Shown: positions 36,213-46,994 of the stretch, piece by piece
Layout: the number at the start of each line of letters is the position of its first letter
Position numbering within the stretch: position 1 is the first letter of the stretch
From: Zychaea mexicana
Lineage: Eukaryota; Mucoromycota; Mucoromycetes; Mucorales; Lichtheimiaceae
Length of the DNA stretch: 64,000 bases
Direction: 5' to 3'
NCBI RefSeq assembly: GCF_025766255.1
Contig: NW_026516665.1
Coordinates: 62,001-126,000, forward strand
Made by a program: the position numbers and the translations under genes
Notes under the pieces: generated by a model
The model's input: the letters and a program-made list of their open reading frames with translations, nothing else
What the model was told of the DNA's origin: nothing
The model's database searches: none

Positions 36213-37119
36213 TTACAAACCCACACGCTTTCTATGCGCAATCAAATCCTTGATAGTGACCATTTTGATGCCATGCTTCTTGCCGAACGCAAAGCAATCG
36301 TCACGACGCGCCATTCCGCCAGTTAGATCATCCTCCTTGAGCAATTCGCCAATGCATGCGACAGGTGGGAGACCTGCCAATTTGCACAGATCAACGCCTG
36401 CTTCAGTATGACCAAAGCGTTCCAAAACGCCATTATCCACCGCACGCAATGGCAGAATATGACCAGGACGAGAGAAGTCCTCTGGCTTGCTCGTAGGATC
36501 GGCCAATTTTCGGGCTGTGGTTGCACGGTCATGAGCGGAAATACCAGTACTGGTATTATGGACATAATCGACCGAAACCGTGTATGCTGTTTTCATCAGC
36601 TCTGTGTTCTTTGGCACCATCAAGGGCAGCTGGAGTTCGTCCAGACGCTCTCCAGTCATTGGGACACAGATATATCCACTACAAAATCGACAGTAATACG
36701 ATCAATATTTGAAAGTTTCTCGCTGTCCACACTTCTTCCCCTTCCCCACCCACACACACACGCACAGAAACTTCTCAATCTTACCTAGAGTACCGAATCA
36801 AGAAAGCCATTTGTTCCGTAGTGATTGCTTTACCAGCAATTATCAGATCGCCTTCGTTTTCTCGGTCTTCACTGTCCATGACAATGACAAACTTGTTTTC
36901 GGCTAATAGAAAAACCAGGGAATGTCAGCAAAACTCCCTTCCCCACAAAAACACAAAACAAAATTGGGCGATGCACGAGTACGAGACCGTGGCTTGCGAT
37001 GCCATAAGGCTCGAGCATGACGACAAGTAAAAAAAGCTGATGTACTTGCCAAAATCTTTAAGGGCATCCTCGACCGAGTTAAATTCGTATTCTTCGCACT
37101 TTTGTGGCATATTAACCAT
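36213..37119 (-). CDS. RIB3: 3,4-dihydroxy-2-butanone 4-phosphate synthase (riboflavin synthesis)
   Basis: Rib3 converts ribulose 5-phosphate to formate and the four-carbon precursor of the riboflavin xylene ring, using Mg2+. Exons 37050-37119, 36785-36902 and 36213-36678 give about 217 residues (yeast Rib3 is 208). Motifs are complete: [10 protein letters not shown] (33-42) with the acidic metal/substrate loop, [42 protein letters not shown] and [14 protein letters not shown]. Intron 1 starts with GC, not GT: the donor reads TTTTG|GCAAGT, and only this cut gives the phase that joins to the motif-bearing exon 2. The exact start is uncertain: MVNMPQ offers two in-frame ATGs three codons apart, and further upstream in-frame sequence lacks family similarity. 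Confidence 0.92.
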
Positions 37120-37690
37120 GTCGTTCTTTTGTTTGACACGAAAGAAGGAAGAAAATGGAGCGGATGTCCTATTTGTCCGTTCTCCACGTCGCAACTTGAA
37201 AAATTCGATGCGAGATATGTCAGCATTGAATATTTTTACTAAGCAACCTGCATGTGAAAAGTCTAATGTGTGTATTACGGCGTTAACTTGATCCTGTCTC
37301 TTGGTAAAACATTTTTTTTTCTCAGTTATTTTCTGGTTCTCCTGGTGACCATCATGATGCTCTTACGACTGCTTTCTGCTTTGTCATTACTTTCTTATTA
37401 GCACCTAGTACATAAATGGGCGTGGGATCACATCAGAAATGGTGGCATCCTCTCTAAATAAGCATTTTGGTCCGTTGTCTATGCGTCTTCTCCTCCTTTA
37501 TGACCTACCTAGGCCAATTCAGTTAACCTGCATGTTTATGCATAGCGGATGACGGAAGTTAGTGTGCGTGAAACAACGACGGTGAACGTTAATAACGAGG
37601 AAACACTTGAAAAACATGAATTATCTATACACACAATTACAACTTCCTACAAGTGCAGTTCTATGGGGATTTATGGGTACGTGTGTGTTG
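37120..37690. other. upstream region of RIB3
   Basis: No recognised gene. A T-run at about 37311-37318 and AT-rich sequence are the only visible features. The RIB3 promoter should lie in the left part. Confidence 0.4.
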
Positions 37691-38035
37691 TCACAATATA
37701 CACCAAAGCTGGTACCGCCGGTCGCCTTTACAGATGAGTAAATGATTATTTATAAGCTTGAGCGTATGTCTGTGTACAGCATCATGATAGACAGGAAGAG
37801 CCTCAATTTCCTCCTGTCCGCTTTTCAAGTATGCACATATCCACTCTTGATTCTGCAGCAAACCTAAATGTAAATTGAAATGTGTGGCAGTGACCCAAGA
37901 AAACGGTGGCTTTGTACCACCTACTATGAGGGGATAGTCGCCCCTCGGTTCTTTGACGCAGATCACACTCCAAACTGAGTCGTACCATCTCGTGTTGCTT
38001 TGAACGTAATAACGGTAAATGCTAGAATTGCAAGT
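37691..38035 (-). other. unassigned open frame of about 113 codons, possible gene fragment
   Basis: An uninterrupted minus-strand frame runs from just after a stop near 38035 to 37691. It has protein-like composition with Trp and Tyr-rich parts (TRWYDSVWSVICVKEPRGDY, then a GGTKPPFSWVTATHFN segment). I do not recognise a family. No splice-linked neighbour with similarity was found. It may be a remnant of a larger gene or one exon of an orphan gene. Confidence 0.25.
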
Positions 38036-38371
38036 TCGTTATCTCAAAACCATGCTTACAATTCGTATGACTATTCTTTTAAGCTAATAAAGCATTTTTC
38101 TATCAGAGTGTAGCTTTTAACAGTCTAATCAAGTTTGAATAAAAAGCATGATTTGTACCATCTTTCTAAATGTAGTTTTTCATATAAAGCTACGATTAAA
38201 GAATTTTTTTGATATGACTGTCACATATGATGATACAAACTCATAACATTTGAACTGCTATTTGAAATATAATACAGTAATACTATGCAATGAAGCATGC
38301 TCCCGCTGGTCAACCATAGTAGTCTGGTCAACTGCTATACATTGTATGATATATACATCCGTGTGTGTGTG

Positions 38372-39280
38372 CTATTGCTCTTTGTCTTCCGCTGAATATC
38401 CACCTTGACCATAAGGATGAACGACGTATTGCTGATGATCAGTTCGTTCAGCCGGCGCAGGTGACCAATGGTGGATCGAGGCCCATGTGTATGCATAAGT
38501 AAGGCCCAGTAAACCAGCCAGTTCGCTAGCAAAGCTGAATTTGTCGGTCGTGGTATATGTCGAGGCTATGCTACTAAAAGCGACTGAATGGCAAATAGTT
38601 GCAGCGAAGGTAAGGATGGCATACACGGCTAATGTCGGTATAAACCGGTTGAGTTCGTGGTAGGCGTAGCTGTACTGGATAGCGGCGCAAGATATGTATA
38701 CATAAATACCGTATGTATTAAACGAATTGACCATGGTGCCGGGTACGGGGTAAAAGTTGCTGTTGTTGATACTTGATGCGTCACCAGTAGTAGTGTCATC
38801 AGGCGTCATCGCACTATTACCGGCACAATAGGCAATATTGGTGATTAACAGGATAAACGTCCATAAATACGCCAAGTAGGTAGCCCAGAGGGTGCGTACG
38901 TGATACTGTCTGGACCGTGGAACATTGTTGTCGATGGTCGTGGAGGGTCCCTTATTGGCTTCCAATTGGATCGCAATGATTTTACGACAGACCTCGAATA
39001 GGACGCAGTAAAGTAGCGGTGTATACACTTTGAAAAAGAATACACGCAACATGACTAGGCGAGAGTATTCCATCGGGCGAGATGTGTTGATGGCATCTAC
39101 CCCTAGTAGAATGTATACTAATCGGTTGATTATGCAAGAAAGTCCCGCGAGCAGTATGAATGCGTATCGAGCAAAAAACCGTCGTGTCACTATGGAAGAC
39201 ACGATGGCACCGATGACTACACTGCCACCAAGCAATATGATTGTGATGCCAAAGCCATATACTCTGGTTGCTGAATCCAT
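38372..39280 (-). CDS. seven-helix membrane protein of unknown function
   Basis: A single uninterrupted frame of 302 codons, without introns, which is unusual beside its intron-rich neighbours. Seven hydrophobic stretches can be seen, at about residues 8-30, 38-60, 75-98, 128-150, 190-208, 218-238 and 250-272, starting GFGITIILLGGSVVIGAIV and ending ELAGLLGLTYAYTWASI. The segment between helices 4 and 5 is Thr/Ser/Asn-rich and carries N-x-S sites, so it is probably outside the cell or in a lumen. The C-terminus is polar with QGGYSAEDKEQ. The layout resembles fungal seven-helix proteins of the receptor-like or RTA1-like kind, but I see no family signature and name none. Upstream it is divergent from ATP12 with about 980 bp between starts. 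Confidence 0.75.
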   Translation of the reverse strand: MDSATRVYGFGITIILLGGSVVIGAIVSSIVTRRFFARYAFILLAGLSCIINRLVYILLGVDAINTSRPMEYSRLVMLRVFFFKVYTPLLYCVLFEVCRKIIAIQLEANKGPSTTIDNNVPRSRQYHVRTLWATYLAYLWTFILLITNIAYCAGNSAMTPDDTTTGDASSINNSNFYPVPGTMVNSFNTYGIYVYISCAAIQYSYAYHELNRFIPTLAVYAILTFAATICHSVAFSSIASTYTTTDKFSFASELAGLLGLTYAYTWASIHHWSPAPAERTDHQQYVVHPYGQGGYSAEDKEQ

Positions 39281-40259
39281 GATCGTTTGTGGCTTTTGAT
39301 AGGAAAGTTAATATTTAAAAGAGAGTGAAACAAGTAATGATACGATTGCTTCTTGTGTTGCTGTTGCAAATGTGGATGCAATTTGGAATTTTGCATTCAT
39401 TTATACTGTTCAAGTGAGGCTCAGCAACATTGTCTTACTTTTCCGAGATACGAGGGTCAACATGTCATGCTCTTACACGGATCATGATCTGTCCGCAGAA
39501 TATGACTTTTTCTCAAGATCTGTTTGTATGTGGCTTCTTGGTTCTGAAGAAGTTTTAGATTCTCGGGAAGTACACATGACACTTTTATTCGCGTGCATGC
39601 ATACAACATATCAAGGCTCTTATATGCTCTATATATAACAGCAATTACACTATGAGACCTATTAATCCTATTTGCCGAACGCCGTGACTTACTTTAAGCA
39701 TTCTGTTACGTGAGTGATTGGTAGAACGCCAAGAGTTGAGGGCAACAAAAAACGTCAGTTTTAATGTCATGATGCTTGACTGTTCTAAACAGCCATAATA
39801 TGCTTTTCTTCATCATTTAAGCTACGAATTTCAATGGCAACGACACGCCGGAAATGTTTTTCCGATACTCATATGACACTTGGTCATTAAATAACGTTTA
39901 CGCTAATGACCAGTACTGATAAACTCATGCAGGTAGCATGATGCTTCATATTAATTTGCAGTGACTAGTTATAATGTGTTTATAAGTATCCTGAGCGCCA
40001 TCAACTACTGCTATCAGCGCTTTAAGTGGATCGCTTAGGTACTATTTCATCTTGAGTCACTTGTTACATAATATAAGAGATCTGTATGTGACAGCAGCAG
40101 CAGTGGGATGATTTCATATAAGCTTATCCACAGAATCAGCACACGAAAAAAGTAACCGCACTTGCCTAATATGGAGCAAAGCGTCACAAATTGACAACTT
40201 TGAAAGCAGGCCTTGCGGGATTTATCTTTTTGACCCCTCTCTCCCGACCGAACATACCA
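39281..40259. promoter_or_regulatory. shared upstream region of the seven-helix gene (-) and ATP12 (+)
   Basis: About 980 bp, AT-rich, with no recognised gene. The 88-codon forward frame at 39372-39638 has no similarity I know. Both promoters must be here, but no distinctive element stands out. Confidence 0.35.
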
Positions 40260-41452
40260 ATGGCTTCCCTACGATCAGCAGTAACACGGTTTGTTCGACC
40301 TCAAATCAGCAAAGCACGACAATTTTCGACAAGCACGATTGTGCGCAACAGCGACGATGCCAAGGCTGAAGCTGCTGCACAACGTAGGATTGCTGTTACA
40401 TTTCTCTTCAAAATTCCCAGCGAGAAACACGATCGTGCCTTTTTTTTGTTGATAGTAGTTTCAATATTTATATAGGTGCTGAGCGTACCATGAAGCGATT
40501 CTGGAAAAACGCATGGGTTAAAGAAGAAGCAGGTAGCTGAACCATTTATATCTCTGGTCCGAAATGGGAAGGACAAAGGGAAGGGACAGTGTAAAACTCA
40601 CCATTCTCGTTAACAAATAGACAGTTGTACGGTTATGCTCGACAAACGAAACCTTCGTACACCTAACGGGCGTCATGTCGTCACGTTCCCGACAAAGCAG
40701 CGTGCTTTAGCTTACCTGACAGCAGCCGAATGGGAAGCCCAAACTGAAAACCTTAAATCACACTCTTTGCCTTTGGTAATAATACTTTTAATATGTATTT
40801 TAGTTGTCTTTGCATTCTCTAAGTCATGTATCCTTTTAACTAGACATCCATCATCGCTCGTGGATTCGATGCTTTGGATCCTTCTCGTGCTGAAGATCCT
40901 ACTGTTCGAGGACAGGTTATTGACAAGTTGATGACTTATTTTGATACAGACGCGACATGTTATCACGAGGAGTTCCCTGAAGCTTTAACAACTCTTCAAG
41001 ACGCGCATTGGAAGCCATTGATTGCATGGGCAAGCGAAACATACAATGTACAAATCAACACGACAACCGGTATTTTTGCAGTCAAGCAGCCCGCCGAAAC
41101 ACGCGACAAGCTGCGGGCGGTGGTAGAGCAAATGGGTCCTTTGGAATTGGCAGCATTAGAAAAGGCTATCATGAGCTCCAAAAGTTTTTTGATTGGCCTG
41201 GCTGTGGTCAAGGGTGGATTAACGGTGGAACAGGGTGCGCAGGCCGCACACGTAGAAATGAATGCCCAAATTGATCGTTGGGGTGAAGTTGAAGACAGTA
41301 AGTTTTGCTCTGGGAGCCTTTGCGCATCATATGTGTGGTTCAGTAGCTAATTCTCTGTATATTAATCTTGGATAGGCCACGATGTCGAGCGCGAATATAT
41401 TAGACAGACCCTGGGCTCTGTAGCTGCTGTGGTTATGGATAAACGCGTGTAA
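40260..41452 (+). CDS. ATP12: mitochondrial F1-ATPase assembly factor ATP12 (ATPAF2)
   Basis: Atp12 is a matrix chaperone that binds the F1 alpha subunit before assembly of the ATP synthase head. Five exons, 40260-40383, 40476-40532, 40621-40775, 40844-41297 and 41376-41452, are phase-consistent and give about 288 residues. The first ~35 residues are basic and Ser-rich with no acidic residue before the DDAKAEAA segment, fitting a matrix presequence. Family landmarks follow: RFWKNAWVKEE, VMLDKRNLRTPNGR, AYLTAAEWEAQ, ALDPSRAEDP and SETYNVQINTTTGI. The conserved C-terminal helical part includes SSKSFLIGLAVVKG. The start MASLRSAVTRF was chosen as the only ATG opening a presequence-like N-terminus. 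The stop is 30 bp from the stop of the converging CBS-domain gene. Confidence 0.93.
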
Positions 41453-41482
41453 CTTGCTTTTATTTGCCATATTACTTTAATA

Positions 41483-42647
41483 TTACACTTTTGCTTTTGA
41501 ACACAAAATGTCAATCACGTCCGACATGGATATCACACCAATAACCCTTCCCGAGTCTTCACTTTGCTTGATCCAAACACGATGCGTGTCTTGATTCAGC
41601 ATGGTTTCTATGATACTCTGAAGAGTTGTGGTTGGCGTTGCAACGGGAAGTGCGAGCGTTGCCTGGCGATGCTGTGGTGTTTTATTATAATGTTTGTGTC
41701 AGCTTCGTTGCTTTCTCAACTCTGTCGTGTAACGCAAACAAACGGAACAGAGACTTACTTGGATATATTCGACGCAAGGTAGTGTGAGCTGCTCAAAGGT
41801 GTCGAGGTTCGCGCTGGGTAGGTCCTCCAGACACAAATCACCAACGAGATTGCCCTCCCTAACGAAAACACTGAGTATACTAGCACCCACACGAACAAAA
41901 AAGCTGCGGCAGTCATAATAGGCAACACTGTTCTTACCCATCCACAATCGGAACGCCGCTTACGTTTTTTTCCGCTAATAACTTGTATCCATTCAATGCA
42001 GACTGGTCAGCTTTGACACTCACCAAGGGCGGCTTCTTGTCAAATCCCAAGTCACCCACACTTGTACCCACGTCAACAATGTTTGCGATGGATTTTGGGT
42101 AATGGTGTACGTGTCGGATAATGTCGGTTTGCGACAAGAGCCATGGGCTGCTTTTCGGATTACCATAATTGACCACTAAGGATCGGTGCACTCCGGAAGC
42201 AAAAGCACGCAAGGTCTAAGGGCAGAAGTCAACATTTTTTCCCGTTCAGCTTGCCATCAATTTTTTGCATCCGAGGATATGGCCCTAACGTACATCCAAC
42301 AACGTGTCCTGATCATCGGTTTTATGCATCCTATAGCTCTCACGGTCCGTATCCAAGCCCAAAACGTTCTCGACCGAATCGTTGAGCTTCTCGGTAGTTT
42401 TGTCGACTGTGTCGCTGCTGCCAATGAGGTATAAGAGAATGTCAAAGAGGTTGATGATGCTCACCACTTGGGTACTATCGTGTGAGAATATGGGGAGCGA
42501 GGTAATCTTGTTGTTTTGAAGCAGTTGTAATGCTGTTTTAATCGATGTAACCGGGCTAACGGCAATCAGTGATGGCTTGGAGTGTGCGAGCACCAAGTTG
42601 TCCGGCTTTAGATGCGTTATATCAGCGTCTGCTGTTGCGTTAGACAT
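41483..42647 (-). CDS. four-CBS-domain protein, AMPK gamma/Snf4-like
   Basis: Four phase-consistent exons, 42294-42647, 41938-42215, 41759-41858 and 41483-41671, give about 306 residues. Four CBS motifs can be read: SIKTALQLLQNNKITSLPIF, then GVHRSLVVN, then KLLAEKNVSGVPIVDGEG, then HRVWIKQ...GRVIGVISMSDVI. Tandem CBS pairs bind adenine nucleotides, and length and order resemble the AMPK gamma subunit (Snf4, 322 residues), so an energy-sensing role is possible. However, the HR-x-x-VVD signature of AMPK gamma is only partly kept, and other four-CBS fungal proteins exist, so I do not give it a symbol. No kinase or transporter domain is fused. Tail-to-tail with ATP12; the upstream side contains a GA microsatellite (about 42661-42686) in the presumed promoter or 5' UTR. 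Confidence 0.85.
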
Positions 42648-42993
42648 GCTTACTTGGAAAGATAGAGAGATAGAGAGAGAGAGAGAAAAGAGTTAGGCAA
42701 GGAAAAACATGCGAGGAAAAAGAAAGCGTATAAATAGACAAGTTGGTTTGGTGAAGGTGGCACAAATAGACGTGTCAAGTCACATGCACATATGCGGTAA
42801 TCGGCATGAATGGGGTGATTGTTGTTTGTAGAATACAAAAATTTAAATCAACGACCCAGGTAGTCGAAGCTTTCGGAACACTTCGTCTCTTTCCGTACTC
42901 GTATACAAAAACAGCCCATACACTCCTACCTTTTATTGCTGTACTTCCGGTTATGGCCTTTCATTCTTTCCGTCTTCCCTTGTTGCTATAGTC

Positions 42994-44399
42994 ATGATCA
43001 TTGCTGTTTTAACAGCTGCCAACTCGTCTTGTACTCCGAGAAGCTTCCCACCATCAGCACTAGTGTCTATCCATTCAACAAGCACAAGCGGGCAATCCTT
43101 CCCAATTTCTGGCCTAGAATCCTTCACTCTTCCTACACAGATCCACATCCTGGATTCATCAGATAGATTATTGATGGGCTACAAACGTCTCTGGACGAAG
43201 CGCTCGAGTTATGTAAATCCACCCGTCTCAGGGACTGTGCGCAGCGATGACAACGGAAACTTGTACATTGCCATTTTATCTTCACGGCCAGGGCTAGCGT
43301 TGCATCCGGTTGCAAGTTCATTAGCAGTAGAATCACTCAAGTACGTAACCGCCATCCTCTTTCTCACGCCGTGATGCAGACGCATACTCTAAATGATTTA
43401 ATTGTTGACTCACTTTGTATTTTTACTATCAAAATCTGATGGTTCTCATGTGGAACTGTCCCTGTAGCTATTTCATTGAATCACCAAGTCGCAGGTCACG
43501 GTGGGTTTTTCAATTTCCTTCATGTCTGGGCACAGCTTGCGCACGGTGAGCGTGTTGATTTAAAAAAGGGTTCCACACGACTGGTGTCGTATTCCCCATC
43601 GAGTTTTTCCTTCACTGCCTCAAGGAGAACCAACAACCACGCCTCCTGCCTTTGCTCCGTTATCGTCATCAGCAGCAAGTGGATTAGATCGTTTCTTGGC
43701 TCCCTATAAAGCAACCCGATGGAGGAACTTCAAAAACGCTCTTGCAACACTTAAAGCAGATCTTTCACCACCCGTCATTTCCTGCCAGTGGATCTCGTCG
43801 GGCAATGCAGTTACATCGCTTGTTTTTGGCGCCAGTATTTGTGCTCGTTAATTGGGACGAGCGACAAGAATAAAAGGTGGTCGATCGCGCTTAGAAATCA
43901 AGACTGAGACACTCGTCTTACCATACAGAACGCGTTACAGACTTCCGGAGGCTAAAGAAGACTTGGAAGGACAGCATGATGGCGGCAACTATTTTGGCAA
44001 CTTGTACAACCTTTGCAGATCCACTGTTGCGGATCTGTTATCTTCAGCGGTAGAAGAGGGTGCTGCCCGGGATGCTTTCGCTATCAGAGCCGATTTGAAC
44101 GCCCAGTTGACACCGGAAGCAATCACCAACCAGATCGCCTTCTTTAAAGATAACAGGGCTACTAGATCTCCAGACATTGAGATTGCCTCAACTGCTGATT
44201 TTCTGGTCTCCAACTTGTGTCGATTGGATCTGCAGGGATCCGAACTTAATTTTGGGTGGGAAAACTCGTTTAATTACCGATATTTGTCACGGTGGCGCTA
44301 GAAAAGAGATTTGAAGATGTCTTGGTTAATTTGGGCGTGGAAAGTGAGGGTGCAGAGCAACTAAAGGCGCGTTCACTGTTAATTATATATATGCAACTT
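42994..44399 (+). pseudogene. decayed HXXXD acyltransferase copy
   Basis: The locus aligns in order with both intact acyltransferases at 45.5-47.0 and 48.5-50.0 kb. Exon-1 matter is seen as SGLESFTLPTQIHI and DNGNLYIAI; exon-2 matter as HQVAGHGGFFNFLHVWAQLA, ARATRIKGGRSRLEI, YFGNLYNLCRSTVADLLSS and LCRLDLQGSELNFGWENSF. The pieces lie in different frames with internal stops (after the first ~120 codons, again near 43700, and after the DFGWG-like NFGWE motif). The catalytic HH-x-x-x-D is reduced to NHQVAGH, having lost the aspartate. The C-terminal ~60 residues are out of frame. A frame-broken relic of a third family copy is the clear reading. Confidence 0.88.
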
Positions 44400-44599
44400 T
44401 AGTATCAGTAATTAGACATGTCATTTGATATTTCAATAAACTTTGTAGATCAAAAGATGTACATACTACCATATGATTTCAAATCTAGTTGCTCGAAACA
44501 TAGGACACAATATAGCGGCACTTTATACATTATTAATTGAAAGGCAAGAGGTAAATCTAGCTTAAGCAGTCCTAGATAGATGGCAACCCGTACCGGATA

Positions 44600-45030
44600 C
44601 TATTGACGGTTCTTCAGCATCCTCGAGTCCAAGACTTAGCGTTTCATGTATACAGTGATGCTCCGACCGTGCAGTTTCCCAAGTCATGGACGCAAACCTG
44701 TATTCGCTTGCTCCCCAAATAGAGAAATCTGTCTTAACCAGCCATCTGGCGCCCCAGTTCCCCTCATTGATACAGATGCAAAGATTTTTACTTGTCTCTT
44801 AAATCGTCGCATGATCTCAGTTGCTGCTAAGCTAGTCAACAGTTTTCAGAGAAGTTTCGTTCATGGCAGATATATAGCGGATAATGGCATGCTGGCCAGA
44901 TTAATTATGAACACGCACAACATCATGATATCCAAGCGGTTGGTCTGTTAATTGATGAAGAAAATGCGGATTTGGATACACCTTGAGTATGTCCGTCGAG
45001 CCCTTTTACATTGAAGCTTTCCGGATACAT
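44600..45030 (+). mobile_element. degenerate fragment of a LINE (non-LTR) reverse transcriptase
   Basis: A forward frame (44646-44951) contains IDTDAKIFTCLLNRRMISVA followed by FVHGRYIADNGMLARL. This is the fingers/palm region of non-LTR retrotransposon reverse transcriptases, where W-R-P-I-x-L-x-N-x-D-x-K-I-x-S-x-x-L-x-x-R and Q-x-G-F-x-x-G-R-x-I-x-D-N are typical. After a frameshift the motif continues as AVGLLIDEENADLDTP, where an active element would have L-x-I-D-x-x-K-A-Y-D. The catalytic YADD part, endonuclease and 3' end are missing. A dead relic, inserted between two acyltransferase copies. Confidence 0.75.
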
Positions 45031-45511
45031 AGTGTAATTGCAAGTATCATGTAATTGCTTTTTTGGCACGCAGATATCTGTTCCATAGCAGCTTCTAAAC
45101 AAGCTCTGATAGCTTTTTGATCAGTCATCACAATACATAAGTTTATTTATTAGCTAGAGCATCAGACATCGTCGTCTTATAGTTTGAAATTTCAGGAGCT
45201 TGATTTATTGCTAAAAAAACATCATCTCAAAGATACATATCATCTGCCTCGTAATCATGTTTTTTGACGTAGTGTTGGATTCCTTGAGCACATCTGATGA
45301 GGTTCTTGATGTTGTTCCTCGACTTGTCACAAAATTGCGACGAACTCTGCAAACGAAGTAATTTAATTAATATAATTCTTTGGGTTCGTCTTTAGAAATT
45401 TGCAATACACCGCTGTGTAAAACACGATATGATAACTGCATAATATCTTATAATATATATATTACATATTAAAGAAGTAATATGTATCATAAAATAAAAG
45501 TGTACTGCTAC
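45031..45511. other. AT-rich intergenic region
   Basis: No gene recognised. Contains TATATAT stretches near 45455-45470, just beyond the 3' end of the minus-strand acyltransferase. Confidence 0.4.
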
Positions 45512-46994
45512 CTATTGGACCAGGGTTGCATATTTGTTCAATAGTAAATCGGCTTTCAATTCCTCTCCCCCTTCCCGTTCTACACCTATCCAAAGAAATA
45601 CTTCTCCAAATTCGTGAGTCTGCATCAGAAGCACAAACCCGGGTACAGCACGACCATCAATACCGCTTGTCGCTTTGAAAGGCTTTCCAAAGCCAAAATC
45701 ATAATTAGGTCCTTGTAGATCAAAGCAGCACCAGTTGCTAAGAAAGACATCGGCTGTCGTAGAAATGCGTTCGGAGGACTTGCTAGTCTTGCGATTCTCA
45801 AAAAATGCAAGTTGATTAGCAATAGCTTCAGTCGAAAGCTGACATTCTAGCTGGTCTCGAATGGCAAGAGCAACTCGCCTAGCAGCTTCCAGCGTAGGAG
45901 ATAGTAGATCGGCGCGCGTAACCGTGTAATTGCAGTTTATATTCAAATTACCGAAATAGCTGCCTTCCGTATTGCCTGGCGGGATTCTGAAACGACCATC
46001 ACCTGGCACCATGATACTCTCGATCTGCGACTCGACACTCGATCTCCCTTCCACTCTTGCCACATTGCCATTTTCACGAGCGCGAGTTATTGCTCCAAAG
46101 ATAAGGGATGTAAGCGCATCGCCCGTTGATATCCATTTGTCTGTAGCAGAGGAAGGAGTTGGTGACAAGTCGGCCTTAAGTTGTATCAGAGAAGACTTGC
46201 TCATTTTCCACTTTGTCGCCACAGAGGGTATTCCAAAGCGGTTAGAGGTACTGTCAACTTTGGGTGAAACGATCATAATTCCAGGAGGAGGTGAAATCGG
46301 CTCACCATCACTAGGCGGAGGAAAAAAGCGGCCGGGAATACGAGACCAGTCGTATGGGATTCGTTTCAAGTCAACAAGTTCACCCCGGGCGAGTTGAGTC
46401 CAGGTTGCATGAAAGTCCATATAACCGCGTGGATCGGCGATCTGGTGATGTAAAGAAGATGCGACACCAATGGTACCACAGGAAAACTTTGTAAATTACA
46501 GTATTGTCAGTGATGATTGGAGGTGAGCTGTATTTACTGCACAGCAATAAGACTAGATTCATTGTTACCTGGACTACTTTTACTATGAATGTGTTTGATC
46601 CTACTGGAAGTAGCACTCTGAAATCGCGAGGTTGTAATGCGCTCGCATCGTTATCGTATGGAGTGTCTTTAATTTCAAATATAAATGGCGTCCCTGGACG
46701 ATTTCTGTTTTCCAGGGATATATAAAGATCGTCGTTGGCGTCCTTGCAAATGGTTCCGGTCATAGGAGGATAAAGCTCGAGTGCTTCGGAAAGGGCAGAT
46801 TTCAACCTGAAGACAGCATCTTGAATGGATTCCGGCGCAGAGTGGAAGAGCCATTGAACGCAGATTTCTGACGGGAAGTTGTAACAGTCAAGGCCTGAGA
46901 GAAAAATTCTTGATGGGAGAGGCTGTCGATTGTGTTTATCGGAAGCATGTATAATAGTAGTAGTAGTAGTAGTTGTTTGTTCAGGGACGGGCAT
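45512..46994 (-). CDS. HXXXD-type (BAHD-like, transferase family) acyltransferase, copy 2
   Basis: Two exons, 46569-46994 and 45512-46486, in phase 0 give about 466 residues, the normal length of this family. They use acyl-CoA donors to acylate hydroxyl or amino groups of small molecules. The catalytic HHQIAD lies at residues 155-160, right after the intron, and the structural DFGFG (405-409) replaces the plant-type DFGWG. The N-terminal half has LSGLDCYNFPSEICVQWLF and ALSEALELYPPMTGT, typical of the first domain. No signal peptide or membrane segment. The protein is clearly related along its whole length to copy 3 (48.5 kb) and to the relic at 43.0 kb, with the same single intron position. 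Substrate unknown; no biosynthetic partner such as a synthase or P450 is adjacent. Confidence 0.88.
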
